Assembly (NCBI RefSeq): GCF_000019525.1
Contig: NC_010506.1
Location: forward strand, 4,526,001-4,590,000
DNA from: Shewanella woodyi ATCC 51908
GTDB taxonomy: Bacteria > Pseudomonadota > Gammaproteobacteria > Enterobacterales > Shewanellaceae
Reading direction: 5' to 3'
Length of the DNA: 64,000 bases
Numbering within the stretch: position 1 is the stretch's first letter; each line of letters opens with the position of its first letter. The position numbers and the translations under genes were made by a program. Shown here piece by piece: positions 48,602 to 56,896 of the stretch. The notes beneath the pieces were generated by a model, which was not told the origin of the DNA, did no database searches, and was given only the letters and a program-made list of their open reading frames with translations.

Positions 48602-49384
48602 CTATTTTTCACGCTCAATGGCTTCCCCTAAAGGCTCAAAATAGCCGATAAGAGCAGCAAAAATCTGTTTTCTATGTTGAAGATCTGGATAACCACCAGC
48701 AGTCGCGAGTGAAGAGGTCAAGGTCTCATTGACTAAATAGGGATTACTAATATCAGGATATGATTCAATACACGCTTCAAATGCTCTTGCCATTAACTCT
48801 GTAGGCTTAGAAAAATATTGCCCTCCATATTGTTTATCGAGCGCTAGACCACGGGTGACAAAATCATTAGCGTCACCACCATCATCTGTCAGTAATGCAG
48901 TGGTAAATACCTGCTCTAGTCGCTGGTTTAACGGATGCGCTATTGGCCTAACATCCGCGAGCCAACAATGACTGGCAAAAGATATCCCTACTGGAGATAT
49001 ATGGTAAGACTTAGACGAGATGTAGTGATCAAACGCGTGCCAAAACTCATGAGCTAAAGCTCCTGCCCCAGCATTTTTTGCCAAAGCAAGTTCACGGTGC
49101 GCCGGAATATAATGGGCTTGTACCCCTTTTTGCCCCCCACTACCAAATGCTAAGTTAAGTGTCTGCCTTAAGCCTAATGCATGGGGAGGAAGTTTAAGAA
49201 TAAAGGCAAGATCGGCTAAGGAGTCGAAAATAAGATTAGCCGCTTTATGCTTCTCATCCTCTTCGACCCAGCTACCAATACGGATATGGTTTAGATTAAA
49301 GGTTTGCTTTATATCGTTAAAGCTTACCTGCTCACCAAAGCGATAATCGGGCCCTTCCCTTCGATACTCTTTATGCTTTAACAC
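48602..49384 (-). CDS. CLCA_X-type protein with metallopeptidase-like HExxH motif
   Basis: 260-aa cytoplasmic protein. The motif LAHEFWHAFDHYI carries HExxH with a third His nearby, fitting a zinc-dependent active site. Flanking blocks (IRIGSWVEEDEKHKAANLIFD, GSGGQKGVQAHYIPAHREL, PTELMARAFEAC) correspond to the LPD1/CLCA_X family seen in gammaproteobacteria. The start is GTG. No signal peptide is present. The activity of the family is not known to me, so proteolysis is only suggested. Confidence 0.65.
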   Translation of the reverse strand: MLKHKEYRREGPDYRFGEQVSFNDIKQTFNLNHIRIGSWVEEDEKHKAANLIFDSLADLAFILKLPPHALGLRQTLNLAFGSGGQKGVQAHYIPAHRELALAKNAGAGALAHEFWHAFDHYISSKSYHISPVGISFASHCWLADVRPIAHPLNQRLEQVFTTALLTDDGGDANDFVTRGLALDKQYGGQYFSKPTELMARAFEACIESYPDISNPYLVNETLTSSLATAGGYPDLQHRKQIFAALIGYFEPLGEAIEREK

Positions 49385-49450
49385 TATCGCTCTGCTTATC
49401 TCTTGTTACTTTTAGATGGAAAAATAGTATATCTGTTATATGACAAGGAT

Positions 49451-49987
49451 TTAATCACGTGCCCTAAAGTAATAATTCTTAACCACACAATCTAACAGTG
49501 GCTCACTCTTTACATAGCTAAATTTCAAAGGTTCAAGCAGATCACCAAACAGGGGCGAGCCACCGCCTAACAACACCGGGATCGTGGTGATGATCATCTC
49601 ATCAATAAGGTCTGCTTTAAGGAAGTTTTGTATCGTAACTCCGCCGTCAATATAGAGATTGTTATATCCTAGAGCGTTAATCTTCGACATCACCTCTTTG
49701 GGAGTGCCATTAAGTAAAAAGGCCTTATCTTCGACCCCTTCAGGCAGTTGAGTTAACCTATTACTCAACACGAATACGGGTTTATTATAGGGCCAGTCGA
49801 CACCAAAACTAAGTACCATCTCAAAGGTATTTCGTCCCATCACTAACCCATCAACACGCTCCATTAGTTCACCAAAGCCCATATCTGAACCTTCAGGGTT
49901 TGGCAGCTCATGCAGCCAATCTACACTGCCATTTTTATCGGCAATATATCCATCTAAGCTGGCTGCGATATACACGATATTACTCAT
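49451..49987 (-). CDS. Dihydrofolate reductase / RibD C-terminal family protein
   Basis: 178-aa protein of the DHFR-like RibD_C family. It has the N-terminal strand NIVYIAASLDGYIADKNG, VMGRNTFEMV (NADPH site) and LYIDGGVTIQNFL, then a GGSPLFGDL turn. The ATG at 49987 follows GGGAG; an ATG at 50014 is less well placed. It could reduce folates, pterins or flavin-precursor-like compounds. Substrate is unknown. Monocistronic on the minus strand. Confidence 0.85.
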   Translation of the reverse strand: MSNIVYIAASLDGYIADKNGSVDWLHELPNPEGSDMGFGELMERVDGLVMGRNTFEMVLSFGVDWPYNKPVFVLSNRLTQLPEGVEDKAFLLNGTPKEVMSKINALGYNNLYIDGGVTIQNFLKADLIDEMIITTIPVLLGGGSPLFGDLLEPLKFSYVKSEPLLDCVVKNYYFRARD

Positions 49988-50182
49988 AAATAGCTCTCCC
50001 ACTGTTAGGCTCAAAAATTCAGGTATTAAACACCTCGCTCATTGGTTTAGGAGAGGCTGTCCTGTGCAGGTTGGGATTGTAGCAAAACAATAAACTCAGC
50101 TATCAAGAAAATTCAATTTCTGGCATAATATCGCGCACAAAATAGCTAGTTATGTCTTGCCGTAAACCCATAGGAACTATAG

Positions 50183-51217
50183 ATGACGCAGATCACCCTA
50201 CTTACTCCCGATGATTGGCACCTTCACTTCCGTGATGGTGATATGTTACAAGAAACCGTTCCGGCCACAGCTCGACTGTTTCAGCGTGCTATTGTTATGC
50301 CAAACCTACTGCCTCCTGTCACAGATGCTAAACTTGCATCAGCCTATCGTGAGCGTATTCTGGCGGCACGTCCTGAAGGCTCAAGCTTCGAACCTCTGAT
50401 GACTATTTTCCTTACCAACGACACCAGTAAGCAAGATATTATCGATGCTAAAGCGGCTGGTGTTGTTGCTGCTAAACTCTATCCAGCAGGTGCAACCACC
50501 AACTCAGATGCGGCAGTAAAAGGCCTCGATGCTCTATTTCCTATATTTGAAACCATGGCAGAGATTGGCATGCTTCTCTTAGTACATGGTGAAGTGACTG
50601 AATCACATATCGATATTTTCGATCGTGAAGCGCTATTTATCGAGCGTAACTTGTCACGAATAGTTGATGCTTTCCCACAACTTAAAGTGGTTTTTGAGCA
50701 TATCACCACCAAGGAAGCAGCTGAGTTCGTGACCTCTGCATCTGACAATGTAGCAGCGACTATCACTCCACAGCACCTATTACTAAACCGTAATGATTTA
50801 CTAGTCGGCGGTGTTCGTCCACACAACTTCTGCCTACCAGTACTCAAACGCAATATACATCAAGAAGCCCTAAGAGCCGCAGTTGCAACTGGTTCAAGTA
50901 AATTCTTTCTAGGCACAGATTCAGCGCCTCACGAGAAACACCGTAAAGAGTCAGCTTGTGGCTGTGCAGGCTGTTACAGCGCATGGAGTGCACTGGAACT
51001 CTACGCTCAGGTATTTGATGATTTAGGTGTGATAGAGAAGCTTGAGGGCTTTGCTAGTACTCATGGTCCAGATTTTTATGGTTTACCAAGAAACACAGGT
51101 ACGGTCACGCTAGTGAAAGAGAGCTGGACGGTTCCAAGTGAGATCATTTTGCCAAATGGCAATCCAATCGTGCCTTTCTTCGCCGGCGAAGAGGTCAATT
51201 GGAAAGTAAAAAGCTAG
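50183..51217 (+). CDS. pyrC: Dihydroorotase (class II)
   Basis: Third step of pyrimidine synthesis, cyclising carbamoyl-aspartate to dihydroorotate. At 344 aa it is like E. coli PyrC (348). The metal site is complete: His13-x-His15 (DWHLHFRDG), carbamylated Lys98 (AAKLYPAG), His in HGEV, His in EHIT, and Asp in GTDSAPH. AGGAAC precedes the ATG. An extended -10 TGGCATAAT lies at 50121-50129. Monocistronic with a terminator at 51322. Confidence 0.96.
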   Translation: MTQITLLTPDDWHLHFRDGDMLQETVPATARLFQRAIVMPNLLPPVTDAKLASAYRERILAARPEGSSFEPLMTIFLTNDTSKQDIIDAKAAGVVAAKLYPAGATTNSDAAVKGLDALFPIFETMAEIGMLLLVHGEVTESHIDIFDREALFIERNLSRIVDAFPQLKVVFEHITTKEAAEFVTSASDNVAATITPQHLLLNRNDLLVGGVRPHNFCLPVLKRNIHQEALRAAVATGSSKFFLGTDSAPHEKHRKESACGCAGCYSAWSALELYAQVFDDLGVIEKLEGFASTHGPDFYGLPRNTGTVTLVKESWTVPSEIILPNGNPIVPFFAGEEVNWKVKS

Positions 51218-51321
51218 TATATATACTCAAACAACTTCAAGATGCAGTATTCAGCATGTCGAGAAGTGACAGAGTTCAAGGCATGAAATAGTAGCTACAT
51301 TAGCCATGATGAATTAAAAAA

Positions 51322-51343
51322 GCCTGCAACTGCAGGCTTTTTT
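51322..51343 (+). terminator. intrinsic terminator of pyrC
   Basis: GCCTGCA and TGCAGGC form a perfect 7-bp stem with an AC loop, with A-tract and T-tract on both sides, so it is probably bidirectional. Confidence 0.85.
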
Positions 51344-51385
51344 GACTTTAACTTTTACAGTGTTTTTACTGTTACTAATAAACAA

Positions 51386-51416
51386 AAAACCAGTAGCTTT
51401 TTGGGCTACTGGTTTT
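51386..51416 (-). terminator. intrinsic terminator of arcA
   Basis: AAAACCAGTAGC pairs with GCTACTGGTTTT (12 bp) around a 7-base loop, and on the minus strand a T-tract follows. It is 50 bases past the arcA stop. Confidence 0.85.
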
Positions 51417-51465
51417 AAAAGTGTCAACGTCTAATCAGACATAGATAGAGGTATAAGCGCTAGCT

Positions 51466-52185
51466 TTATGCCTCTTCTAAGTTACCGCAGAAACGGTAAC
51501 CTTCACCGTGAATAGTTGCGATAATTTCTGGCGTATCAGGCAAGCTTTCGAAGTGCTTACGGATACGACGGATTGTCACATCGACAGTACGGTCATGGGG
51601 CTTAAGCTCACGACCAGTCATCTTCATTAGCAGATCAGCACGGCTTAAGATCTTACCTGGGTTCTCAACAAAATGCAGCATAGCGCGGAATTCACTACGT
51701 GGCAGCTTGTATGATTCGCCTTGTGGGCTAACCAATGAACGGCTGTTGATCTCTAAGCTCCAACCGTTGAAACGGTAGAACTCGACAGCGCTTTTCTCTT
51801 CAGACTCAGCACCTGTGCTATTAACACGAGTTAATAGGTTACGGGCACGAATCGTCAATTCACGTGGGTTGAATGGCTTAGTGATATAATCATCAGCACC
51901 AATTTCAAGACCTAAGATCTTATCAACTTCGTTATCACGGCCTGTTAGGAAGATTAGACCGATGTTGTTGATTTCACGAAGTTCACGTGCTAACAAAAGA
52001 CCATTTTTACCAGGAAGATTAATGTCCATAACAACTAAGTTAATCTTGTTTTCCTGCATGGCTTTATGCATCTCAGCGCCATCATTAGCTTCAGTTACCA
52101 CATATCCTTCGGCCTCGAAAATACTTCTTAGCGTGTTCCGGGTAACGGCTTCATCTTCTACGATTAGAATGTGCGGGTTTTGCAT
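51466..52185 (-). CDS. arcA: Aerobic respiration control response regulator ArcA
   Basis: 239-aa OmpR-family regulator of the anoxic redox response. The receiver (1-120) has phospho-acceptor Asp54 ([19 protein letters not shown]) and Lys near 103 ([18 protein letters not shown]). The C-terminal winged helix (about 140-235) includes [16 protein letters not shown] and [16 protein letters not shown]. Identity to E. coli ArcA by recalled motifs is high. It is monocistronic, with a long 5' region shared with the divergent DUF3293 gene. No arcB is adjacent. Confidence 0.97.
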   Translation of the reverse strand: MQNPHILIVEDEAVTRNTLRSIFEAEGYVVTEANDGAEMHKAMQENKINLVVMDINLPGKNGLLLARELREINNIGLIFLTGRDNEVDKILGLEIGADDYITKPFNPRELTIRARNLLTRVNSTGAESEEKSAVEFYRFNGWSLEINSRSLVSPQGESYKLPRSEFRAMLHFVENPGKILSRADLLMKMTGRELKPHDRTVDVTIRRIRKHFESLPDTPEIIATIHGEGYRFCGNLEEA

Positions 52186-52427
52186 ATTAATTTACCTAAT
52201 TTTGTTCAATTCTGTTCTAACCATGAGCGCACTAAATGCGTAACGCTCGAACTCGTCTTGATGACAATTTACCGATCTAGTAAGTGCTTTCAAATCTGGA
52301 CTGAAACAGCAACACACTTCCATGATGGTAAAGTATGCGTATCTCATTTAATAGAAACGCGAACTGTATTCACTTCGATTAACAATAGGGGAGTTAAGTT
52401 CCCTATAAAATTAAATAAAATGAAGTA

Positions 52428-52458
52428 AAAATGTGAAATGCAGCCTAGCTCACATTTT
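52428..52458. repeat. inverted repeat in the arcA upstream region
   Basis: AAAATGTGA (52428-52436) and TCACATTTT (52450-52458) are perfect inverted arms with a 13-base spacer. The spacing does not fit a CRP site. It could be a hairpin or an operator of unknown owner. Confidence 0.4.
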
Positions 52459-52572
52459 GTACAGGAATTTGGCTAACTCTTGCTTCGATATTAAGTACCA
52501 ATCTAACAAAATGCTTTCCATTTTTTATCAATGGTCATCGAACCAAGTGAAGCTATTGTACTCGTTTTAGGC

Positions 52573-52601
52573 ATTTGTTAACAAATGAAATGTTAACAAA
52601 T
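52573..52601. repeat. paired GTTAAC palindromes in the arcA-DUF3293 gap
   Basis: ATTTGTTAACAAAT (52573-52586) is a perfect 14-base palindrome, followed by a second GTTAACAAAT (52592-52601), 15 bases on. ArcA recognises direct TGTTAA-type repeats (usual period about 11), so self-regulation is possible, but the period does not match well. Confidence 0.4.
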
Positions 52602-52677
52602 TTACTTGCGGATATGAGCTTGATCACACTTTAAAAACTAAGTAACTGATTTTATTGGAAGTGGCAAAAAAGAATTG

Positions 52678-52693
52678 TGTGACCTGCATCACG
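52678..52693 (+). promoter_or_regulatory. CRP binding site before the DUF3293 gene
   Basis: TGTGACCTGCATCACG matches the CRP consensus TGTGA-N6-TCACA at 9 of 10 core positions. A -10 TATAAT lies at 52720-52725, placing the site near -46 from a start at about 52732, suitable for activation. Confidence 0.65.
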
Positions 52694-52756
52694 CCACTAG
52701 GAAGATTATTTCAATTAGGTATAATCTTTTGGATCTAATTGGAAGGTATGATGCAA

Positions 52757-53194
52757 ATGAATCAGTCGAATAATCAGCTTTGGCAATGTTATCAAAATGC
52801 ACGATTTCTATTTACTCAGCCCCTCTCTTGTGAAGTTTCCTTTGCCATCATTACCGCACATAATCCTAAAGGCGAGATCCTCTCTGCCTGCCAAAATCGA
52901 CTTCTAGATAGACAACTGCAACATGAGATAGAGCAACTCAGACAACCATACCGTGCCATGGTCGGAACTTCAGTTGATCACAGTCATATGGAGAAAAGCT
53001 GGGCTGTTTCGACCACTAAAGATTCAGCCTTACATCTAGGCCGCATGTTTAATCAAAATGCTATCTACTATGTGGAACATGACAAATTGCAGCTTGTTCC
53101 CTGTCTTCTATCCCCTCTTCACCATAAAGAACAACTCATCGGCCACTTCTCATCCAGAGTTAGCTTAGTTAATGAGCTCCCCGATTATCTCTGA
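52757..53194 (+). CDS. DUF3293 family protein
   Basis: About 145-aa cytoplasmic protein of the DUF3293 family, with LWQCYQNARFLFTQP, FAIITAHNPKGEILS, EKSWAVSTTKDSAL and GRMFNQNAIYYVEHDKLQLV matching the family pattern. Several starts are possible (ATG at 52748, 52751, 52757). I chose 52757 as it gives 10 bases from GGAAGG. Function is unknown. It has a CRP site and a clear -10 upstream, so it is probably catabolite-regulated. Monocistronic. Confidence 0.75.
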   Translation: MNQSNNQLWQCYQNARFLFTQPLSCEVSFAIITAHNPKGEILSACQNRLLDRQLQHEIEQLRQPYRAMVGTSVDHSHMEKSWAVSTTKDSALHLGRMFNQNAIYYVEHDKLQLVPCLLSPLHHKEQLIGHFSSRVSLVNELPDYL

Positions 53195-53357
53195 CAAATT
53201 CTCACTATAAACCACTAAAATAAATACTTTCTAGGTGTTAAACGCTGTTTTTAACGGTTATTGGTTAATATCTGTTTTAGCCATTGACTTAATTGCTTAA
53301 AATTTGATAGTTTTTGCTTTCCTTACTCTACAGTTCACAATCGGTAGAAGCGAGGTA

Positions 53358-53612
53358 CAGAAGAGGTGCGTTAACTAGGTAGTAAGTCTGAGAAGTCCAA
53401 ACTTTGATGATGGCTTATGAGGGAGATTAACGCCGAGGTGTTGCAGTGTTTGGAATCACTCAATATCGGTCGAATGGGCTGAATCCCATAGATTGTCACC
53501 TTTTATTGGTGGAGAGCTTCTGGTGGTGATATCTGTTTCCCTTCTAAAGGGTGCGTAATCTTTGCACCAGGCTCTTCGAACGAAGTTAGTTCGGAGCGTG
53601 ATCATGTTATTT
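53358..53612 (+). promoter_or_regulatory. Lysine riboswitch with intrinsic terminator
   Basis: Conserved lysine-aptamer blocks are visible: GAAGAGGTGCG (53360-53370), AGTAAGTCTG (53391-53400) and GCCGAGGTG (53432-53440). P1 closes with CAGAAG (53358-53363) and CTTCTG (53517-53522). Downstream, CTTCGAAC (53574-53581) pairs with GTTCGGAG (53589-53596), with one G-T pair, and a T-rich tract follows (53604-53611) as a terminator. It lies in the lysC leader, as in many gammaproteobacteria. Confidence 0.93.
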
Positions 53613-53662
53613 TTCCAAAGTTGTTTTTCTTGCCTGTTTTCCTGTTCAGCGGGGGCAGCATA

Positions 53663-55015
53663 ATGTCATTAATTGTAGCTAAATTTGGTGGGACCTCTGT
53701 TGCAGATTACTCAGCGATGAGTCGCTGTGCTGACATTATTATTGCCAACCCTAATACTCGAGTCGTCGTTGTCAGCGCTTCAAGCGGGGTAACTAACCTC
53801 TTAGTTGAATTAACTCAAGAGCAGACAACAGATGAGCGCAGAAAACAGCTCATTAAACAGATAGCACATATTCAATATCAAATTTTAGATGATCTTGGCA
53901 GACCTCAAGAGGTTGCCGCCCGTCTCGACAGTGTGCTGAGCCGTATTGCTGTACTCAGTGAGTCCCTAAGCAGTAATAGATGCAAAGCAACAATGGATGA
54001 ACTATTAGCACAAGGGGAGCAGTGCTCATCAGCGCTCTTTGCGGCAGTGCTAAGAGAGAAAGGTGAAACCGCTAGCGCCTTTGATGTTAGACAAGTGATG
54101 CGTACCGATAGTCACTTTGGACGAGCAGAGCCTCAGATTGAGACCATTGCCAAACTTGCAAATGAGCAACTCTTCCCCTTATTAAGCTCACAACGAATTG
54201 TGACCCAAGGCTTTATTGGCGCCGATGAAGCAGGCTCTACTACCACCCTTGGCCGTGGTGGCAGCGACTATTCAGCAGCCCTGTTAGCGGAAGCCTTAAA
54301 GGCCTCAGCAGTTGAGATTTGGACTGATGTTGCAGGTATCTATACTACCGACCCTCGCCTTGCCCCTAACGCCTCTCCTATTGCAGAGATCAGCTTTAAT
54401 GAAGCGGCAGAGATGGCTACTTTTGGTGCGAAGGTACTGCATCCAGCCACAATTTTACCCGCCGTTAGACAGAAAATTCAGGTGTTTGTAGGCTCCAGCC
54501 GTGAGCCAGAACGTGGTGGTACTTGGATCCGTCATCAGGTAGAAGAGGCGCCAGTATATCGCGCTGTTGCGGTGCGCCGCGATCAAACCTTACTCAACCT
54601 ACACAGTTTGCAGATGCTCCATGCTCAAGGCTTCCTTGCCGAAACCTTTGCCACTCTTGCTAGGCACAAGATAAGTGTTGATTTGATCACCACCTCTGAG
54701 GTTAATGTCTCTTTAACCTTAGATAAAACAGGCTCGGATTCTGCTGGAAATGGTCTACTGAGTGAAGCCTTACTACAAGAGTTATCTCAACATTGCCGAG
54801 TTAGAGTCGAGGACAGCTTAGCGTTAGTTGCCATTGTGGGAAATAAAATCGCCTCGACGCCAGGTGTTTGCCGCCGGGTATTTGAAGTATTAGAACCCCA
54901 TAACGTCAGGATGATCTGCCAAGGTGCCAGCCCCCATAATTTGTGTGTACTCGTAGCTGAATCTGAAGCGGCTCAAGTGGTCAGTGCATTGCACGAAAAT
55001 CTATTCGAAGCTTAA
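53663..55015 (+). CDS. lysC: Lysine-sensitive aspartokinase III
   Basis: First step of the lysine/threonine/methionine branch: aspartate plus ATP gives aspartyl phosphate. The 450-aa protein from ATG 53663 begins SLIVAKFGGTSVAD (kinase motif KFGGTS), with TQGFIGADEAGSTTTLGRGGSDYSA partly seen as TLGRGGSDYSA, and WTDVAGIYTTDPR. Two ACT domains follow (about 310-450). An in-frame ATG at 53621 lies inside the riboswitch terminator and is not used. Lysine controls it both by the riboswitch and by allosteric feedback. Confidence 0.95.
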   Translation: MSLIVAKFGGTSVADYSAMSRCADIIIANPNTRVVVVSASSGVTNLLVELTQEQTTDERRKQLIKQIAHIQYQILDDLGRPQEVAARLDSVLSRIAVLSESLSSNRCKATMDELLAQGEQCSSALFAAVLREKGETASAFDVRQVMRTDSHFGRAEPQIETIAKLANEQLFPLLSSQRIVTQGFIGADEAGSTTTLGRGGSDYSAALLAEALKASAVEIWTDVAGIYTTDPRLAPNASPIAEISFNEAAEMATFGAKVLHPATILPAVRQKIQVFVGSSREPERGGTWIRHQVEEAPVYRAVAVRRDQTLLNLHSLQMLHAQGFLAETFATLARHKISVDLITTSEVNVSLTLDKTGSDSAGNGLLSEALLQELSQHCRVRVEDSLALVAIVGNKIASTPGVCRRVFEVLEPHNVRMICQGASPHNLCVLVAESEAAQVVSALHENLFEA

Positions 55016-55049
55016 TGCTTTCTTTCTAGATTTTAGGTGCTAAGTTCCA

Positions 55050-55087
55050 GGTTTTAGGTTTTAGGTTTTAGGTTTTAGGTTTTAGGT
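55050..55087 (+). repeat. heptamer tandem repeat GGTTTTA, five full units
   Basis: GGTTTTA is repeated from 55050 to 55084 without interruption, followed by GGT. The array ends 14 bases before the ATG at 55102. It lies between lysC and the desuccinylase-family gene. The preceding TTTTAGGTGC looks like a decayed unit. Confidence 0.85.
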
Positions 55088-55101
55088 AAAAAGGATAGAT
55101 A

Positions 55102-56208
55102 ATGCGTGTTTCCCAAACCTCATTAAAAGTTGGTGAGCTTGCCACAGGTCAGGACCTCACCATCCCCATATTCAGCCTTAAGGCTGAAAATGGCAGTGCA
55201 CCGAATGTCTATATTCAGGCTAACGTGCATGGTGCTGAAGTTCAGGGCAACGCGGTTATCTATCAACTTATGCAGTTACTAGAGAGTTATACCCTGCGTG
55301 GCGATATCACACTGGTGCCTCTGGCAAACCCTTTAGGCATAAATCAAAAAAGCGGTGAGTTTACCCTAGGACGATTTGATCCCATAACAGGGGTGAACTG
55401 GAATAGAGAATACCTTGATCACAAATTAGATATTGCAGCTTGGTACAGTGAAAACCAAAGCCTCTCTAATGATGAGATAATCCATGCTTTTAGAGGTAAC
55501 TTGCTTGAGTCTTGTCAAGCGCGACTAAATAGTGAATGGGGAGTCACAACAGGCCACCAGCAAGCAGTACTTTTACAATCAATGGCGCATAAGGCTGATA
55601 TTGTACTCGACCTTCATACTGGGCCTAAGTCCTGTAAGCACCTCTACTGCCCTGAATATGACGCAAAAGCAGCGGCCTTTTTCTCTATCCCCTACACCTT
55701 AATGATCCCCAATGATTTCGGCGGTGCCATGGACGAGTCTGTTTTTTGTCCTTGGTGGCAACTGATTGAGTTTATGGGCACTAAAGGAAGAGAGATGGAG
55801 ATCCCTGTATCAGCTTTTACACTGGAGCTAGGCTCTCAAGAAAATATTAACCTTGACGATGCACTCATCGATGCCAAGGGCATACTCGCTTATTTAAGCC
55901 ACAGAGGGGTAATCACTGAAAAAGTAGAGCCTGCAATGATGGCACGCCATGCTTGCTACCTAAGAGATTACAAAAAATATCACTCCCCCCTAGGTGGCAT
56001 AGTGGAGTACCAAGCTGAAGTTGGAAAACCACTAAAAGCTGGAGAGCCATTAGCCAATATACTTAGGTTAGATCTTTACGGCAGCGACAAGGTCCTCACC
56101 CCACTCAAGCTAGAGCAAGACTGCGTCCCAATACTCCACTTTGCCTCAGCATCGGTTTATCAAGGAACAGAGCTCTATAAAGTGATGACAAATCTGTTTG
56201 AGATTTAG
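55102..56208 (+). CDS. Succinylglutamate desuccinylase/aspartoacylase family protein
   Basis: 368-aa M14-related zinc hydrolase. The metal ligands are His and Glu in NVHGAEVQGN and His in VLDLHTGPK, with the catalytic Glu in TLELGSQE. Family members remove acyl groups from N-acyl amino acids or process peptides. It starts with AAGGAT at proper spacing, right after the heptamer repeat. It may be co-transcribed with lysC, but the repeat-rich gap makes that uncertain. Substrate unknown. Confidence 0.85.
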   Translation: MRVSQTSLKVGELATGQDLTIPIFSLKAENGSAPNVYIQANVHGAEVQGNAVIYQLMQLLESYTLRGDITLVPLANPLGINQKSGEFTLGRFDPITGVNWNREYLDHKLDIAAWYSENQSLSNDEIIHAFRGNLLESCQARLNSEWGVTTGHQQAVLLQSMAHKADIVLDLHTGPKSCKHLYCPEYDAKAAAFFSIPYTLMIPNDFGGAMDESVFCPWWQLIEFMGTKGREMEIPVSAFTLELGSQENINLDDALIDAKGILAYLSHRGVITEKVEPAMMARHACYLRDYKKYHSPLGGIVEYQAEVGKPLKAGEPLANILRLDLYGSDKVLTPLKLEQDCVPILHFASASVYQGTELYKVMTNLFEI

Positions 56209-56302
56209 CTGGGTCATTTAGCAACAAGACATTGGCTAGCTCCAGATGTTACGATTATGTTTACTGCAAAATATAAATATATCGGCCAACATAGGGATTA
56301 TT

Positions 56303-56812
56303 ATGAAAAAAGCCATGTTGAGTACCCTGTTAGTACTTTCTACTGCATGTTCAACGGATAAAATCGACAAAACTGAAACACCAAGTGCAATGCCAGTAGA
56401 AACGAGCACGTCAACAGTCATAACAAAAGATGAAACTGTTAATAAAAAGAAGCTACTTATCACTGAACAAGATAAGAAGACACAGGACAAAACGTATAGT
56501 TATCGATTAAATGACCAAAAATTCACTTCTAACGCTAAAGTTTTAGTGAAAGGAAGCTCTGTATCAAGCCCTATCATGTCAGAGTCAGGGGTTTTAAAAG
56601 GAAGCTTTGTCGTTATCACAACAGCCAAAACAGAAAGTTTATCTACCCATTACAAAGTGAATAAAATAGCTAAAAACACCTACCGATTAATTCCAATAAA
56701 AAATCAAACAGATCTATATAATCTTTATTCTAATTTACTCAAAAACAGTGAACTCTCTCGAGTCGAAATAGAGGTTGATTACAGTCGAGCCTCAACGGCA
56801 CAAAGTTACTGA
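56303..56812 (+). CDS. Hypothetical lipoprotein
   Basis: I do not recognise the family. From ATG 56303 it has 169 aa, with a lipoprotein signal (MLSTLLVLSTA-C, Cys at about 16) and a Thr/Lys-rich spacer. A small beta-rich domain follows (SYRLNDQKFTSNAKVLVKG, GVLKGSFVVITTAKTES). The frame also opens at 56246, but that start lacks a signal peptide. It is monocistronic, and ends before a strong bidirectional terminator. Confidence 0.7.
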   Translation: MKKAMLSTLLVLSTACSTDKIDKTETPSAMPVETSTSTVITKDETVNKKKLLITEQDKKTQDKTYSYRLNDQKFTSNAKVLVKGSSVSSPIMSESGVLKGSFVVITTAKTESLSTHYKVNKIAKNTYRLIPIKNQTDLYNLYSNLLKNSELSRVEIEVDYSRASTAQSY

Positions 56813-56846
56813 TTTTTTTGACTGTTGATCATAAATTTTGACATAA

Positions 56847-56880
56847 AAAAGAGCCATAACCTATAGGTTATGGCTCTTTT
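56847..56880. terminator. bidirectional terminator between the lipoprotein and M36 genes
   Basis: AAAAGAGCCATAACC (56847-56861) pairs perfectly with GGTTATGGCTCTTTT (56866-56880) around TATA. A and T tracts on both ends fit use by both convergent genes. Confidence 0.9.
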
Positions 56881-56896
56881 ATTTAAGTCTTAAATA

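Noticed and set aside
52428..52458. TGTGA...TCACA considered as a CRP site
   Set aside because: The half-sites are 13 bases apart instead of 6; the real CRP-like site is at 52678-52693.
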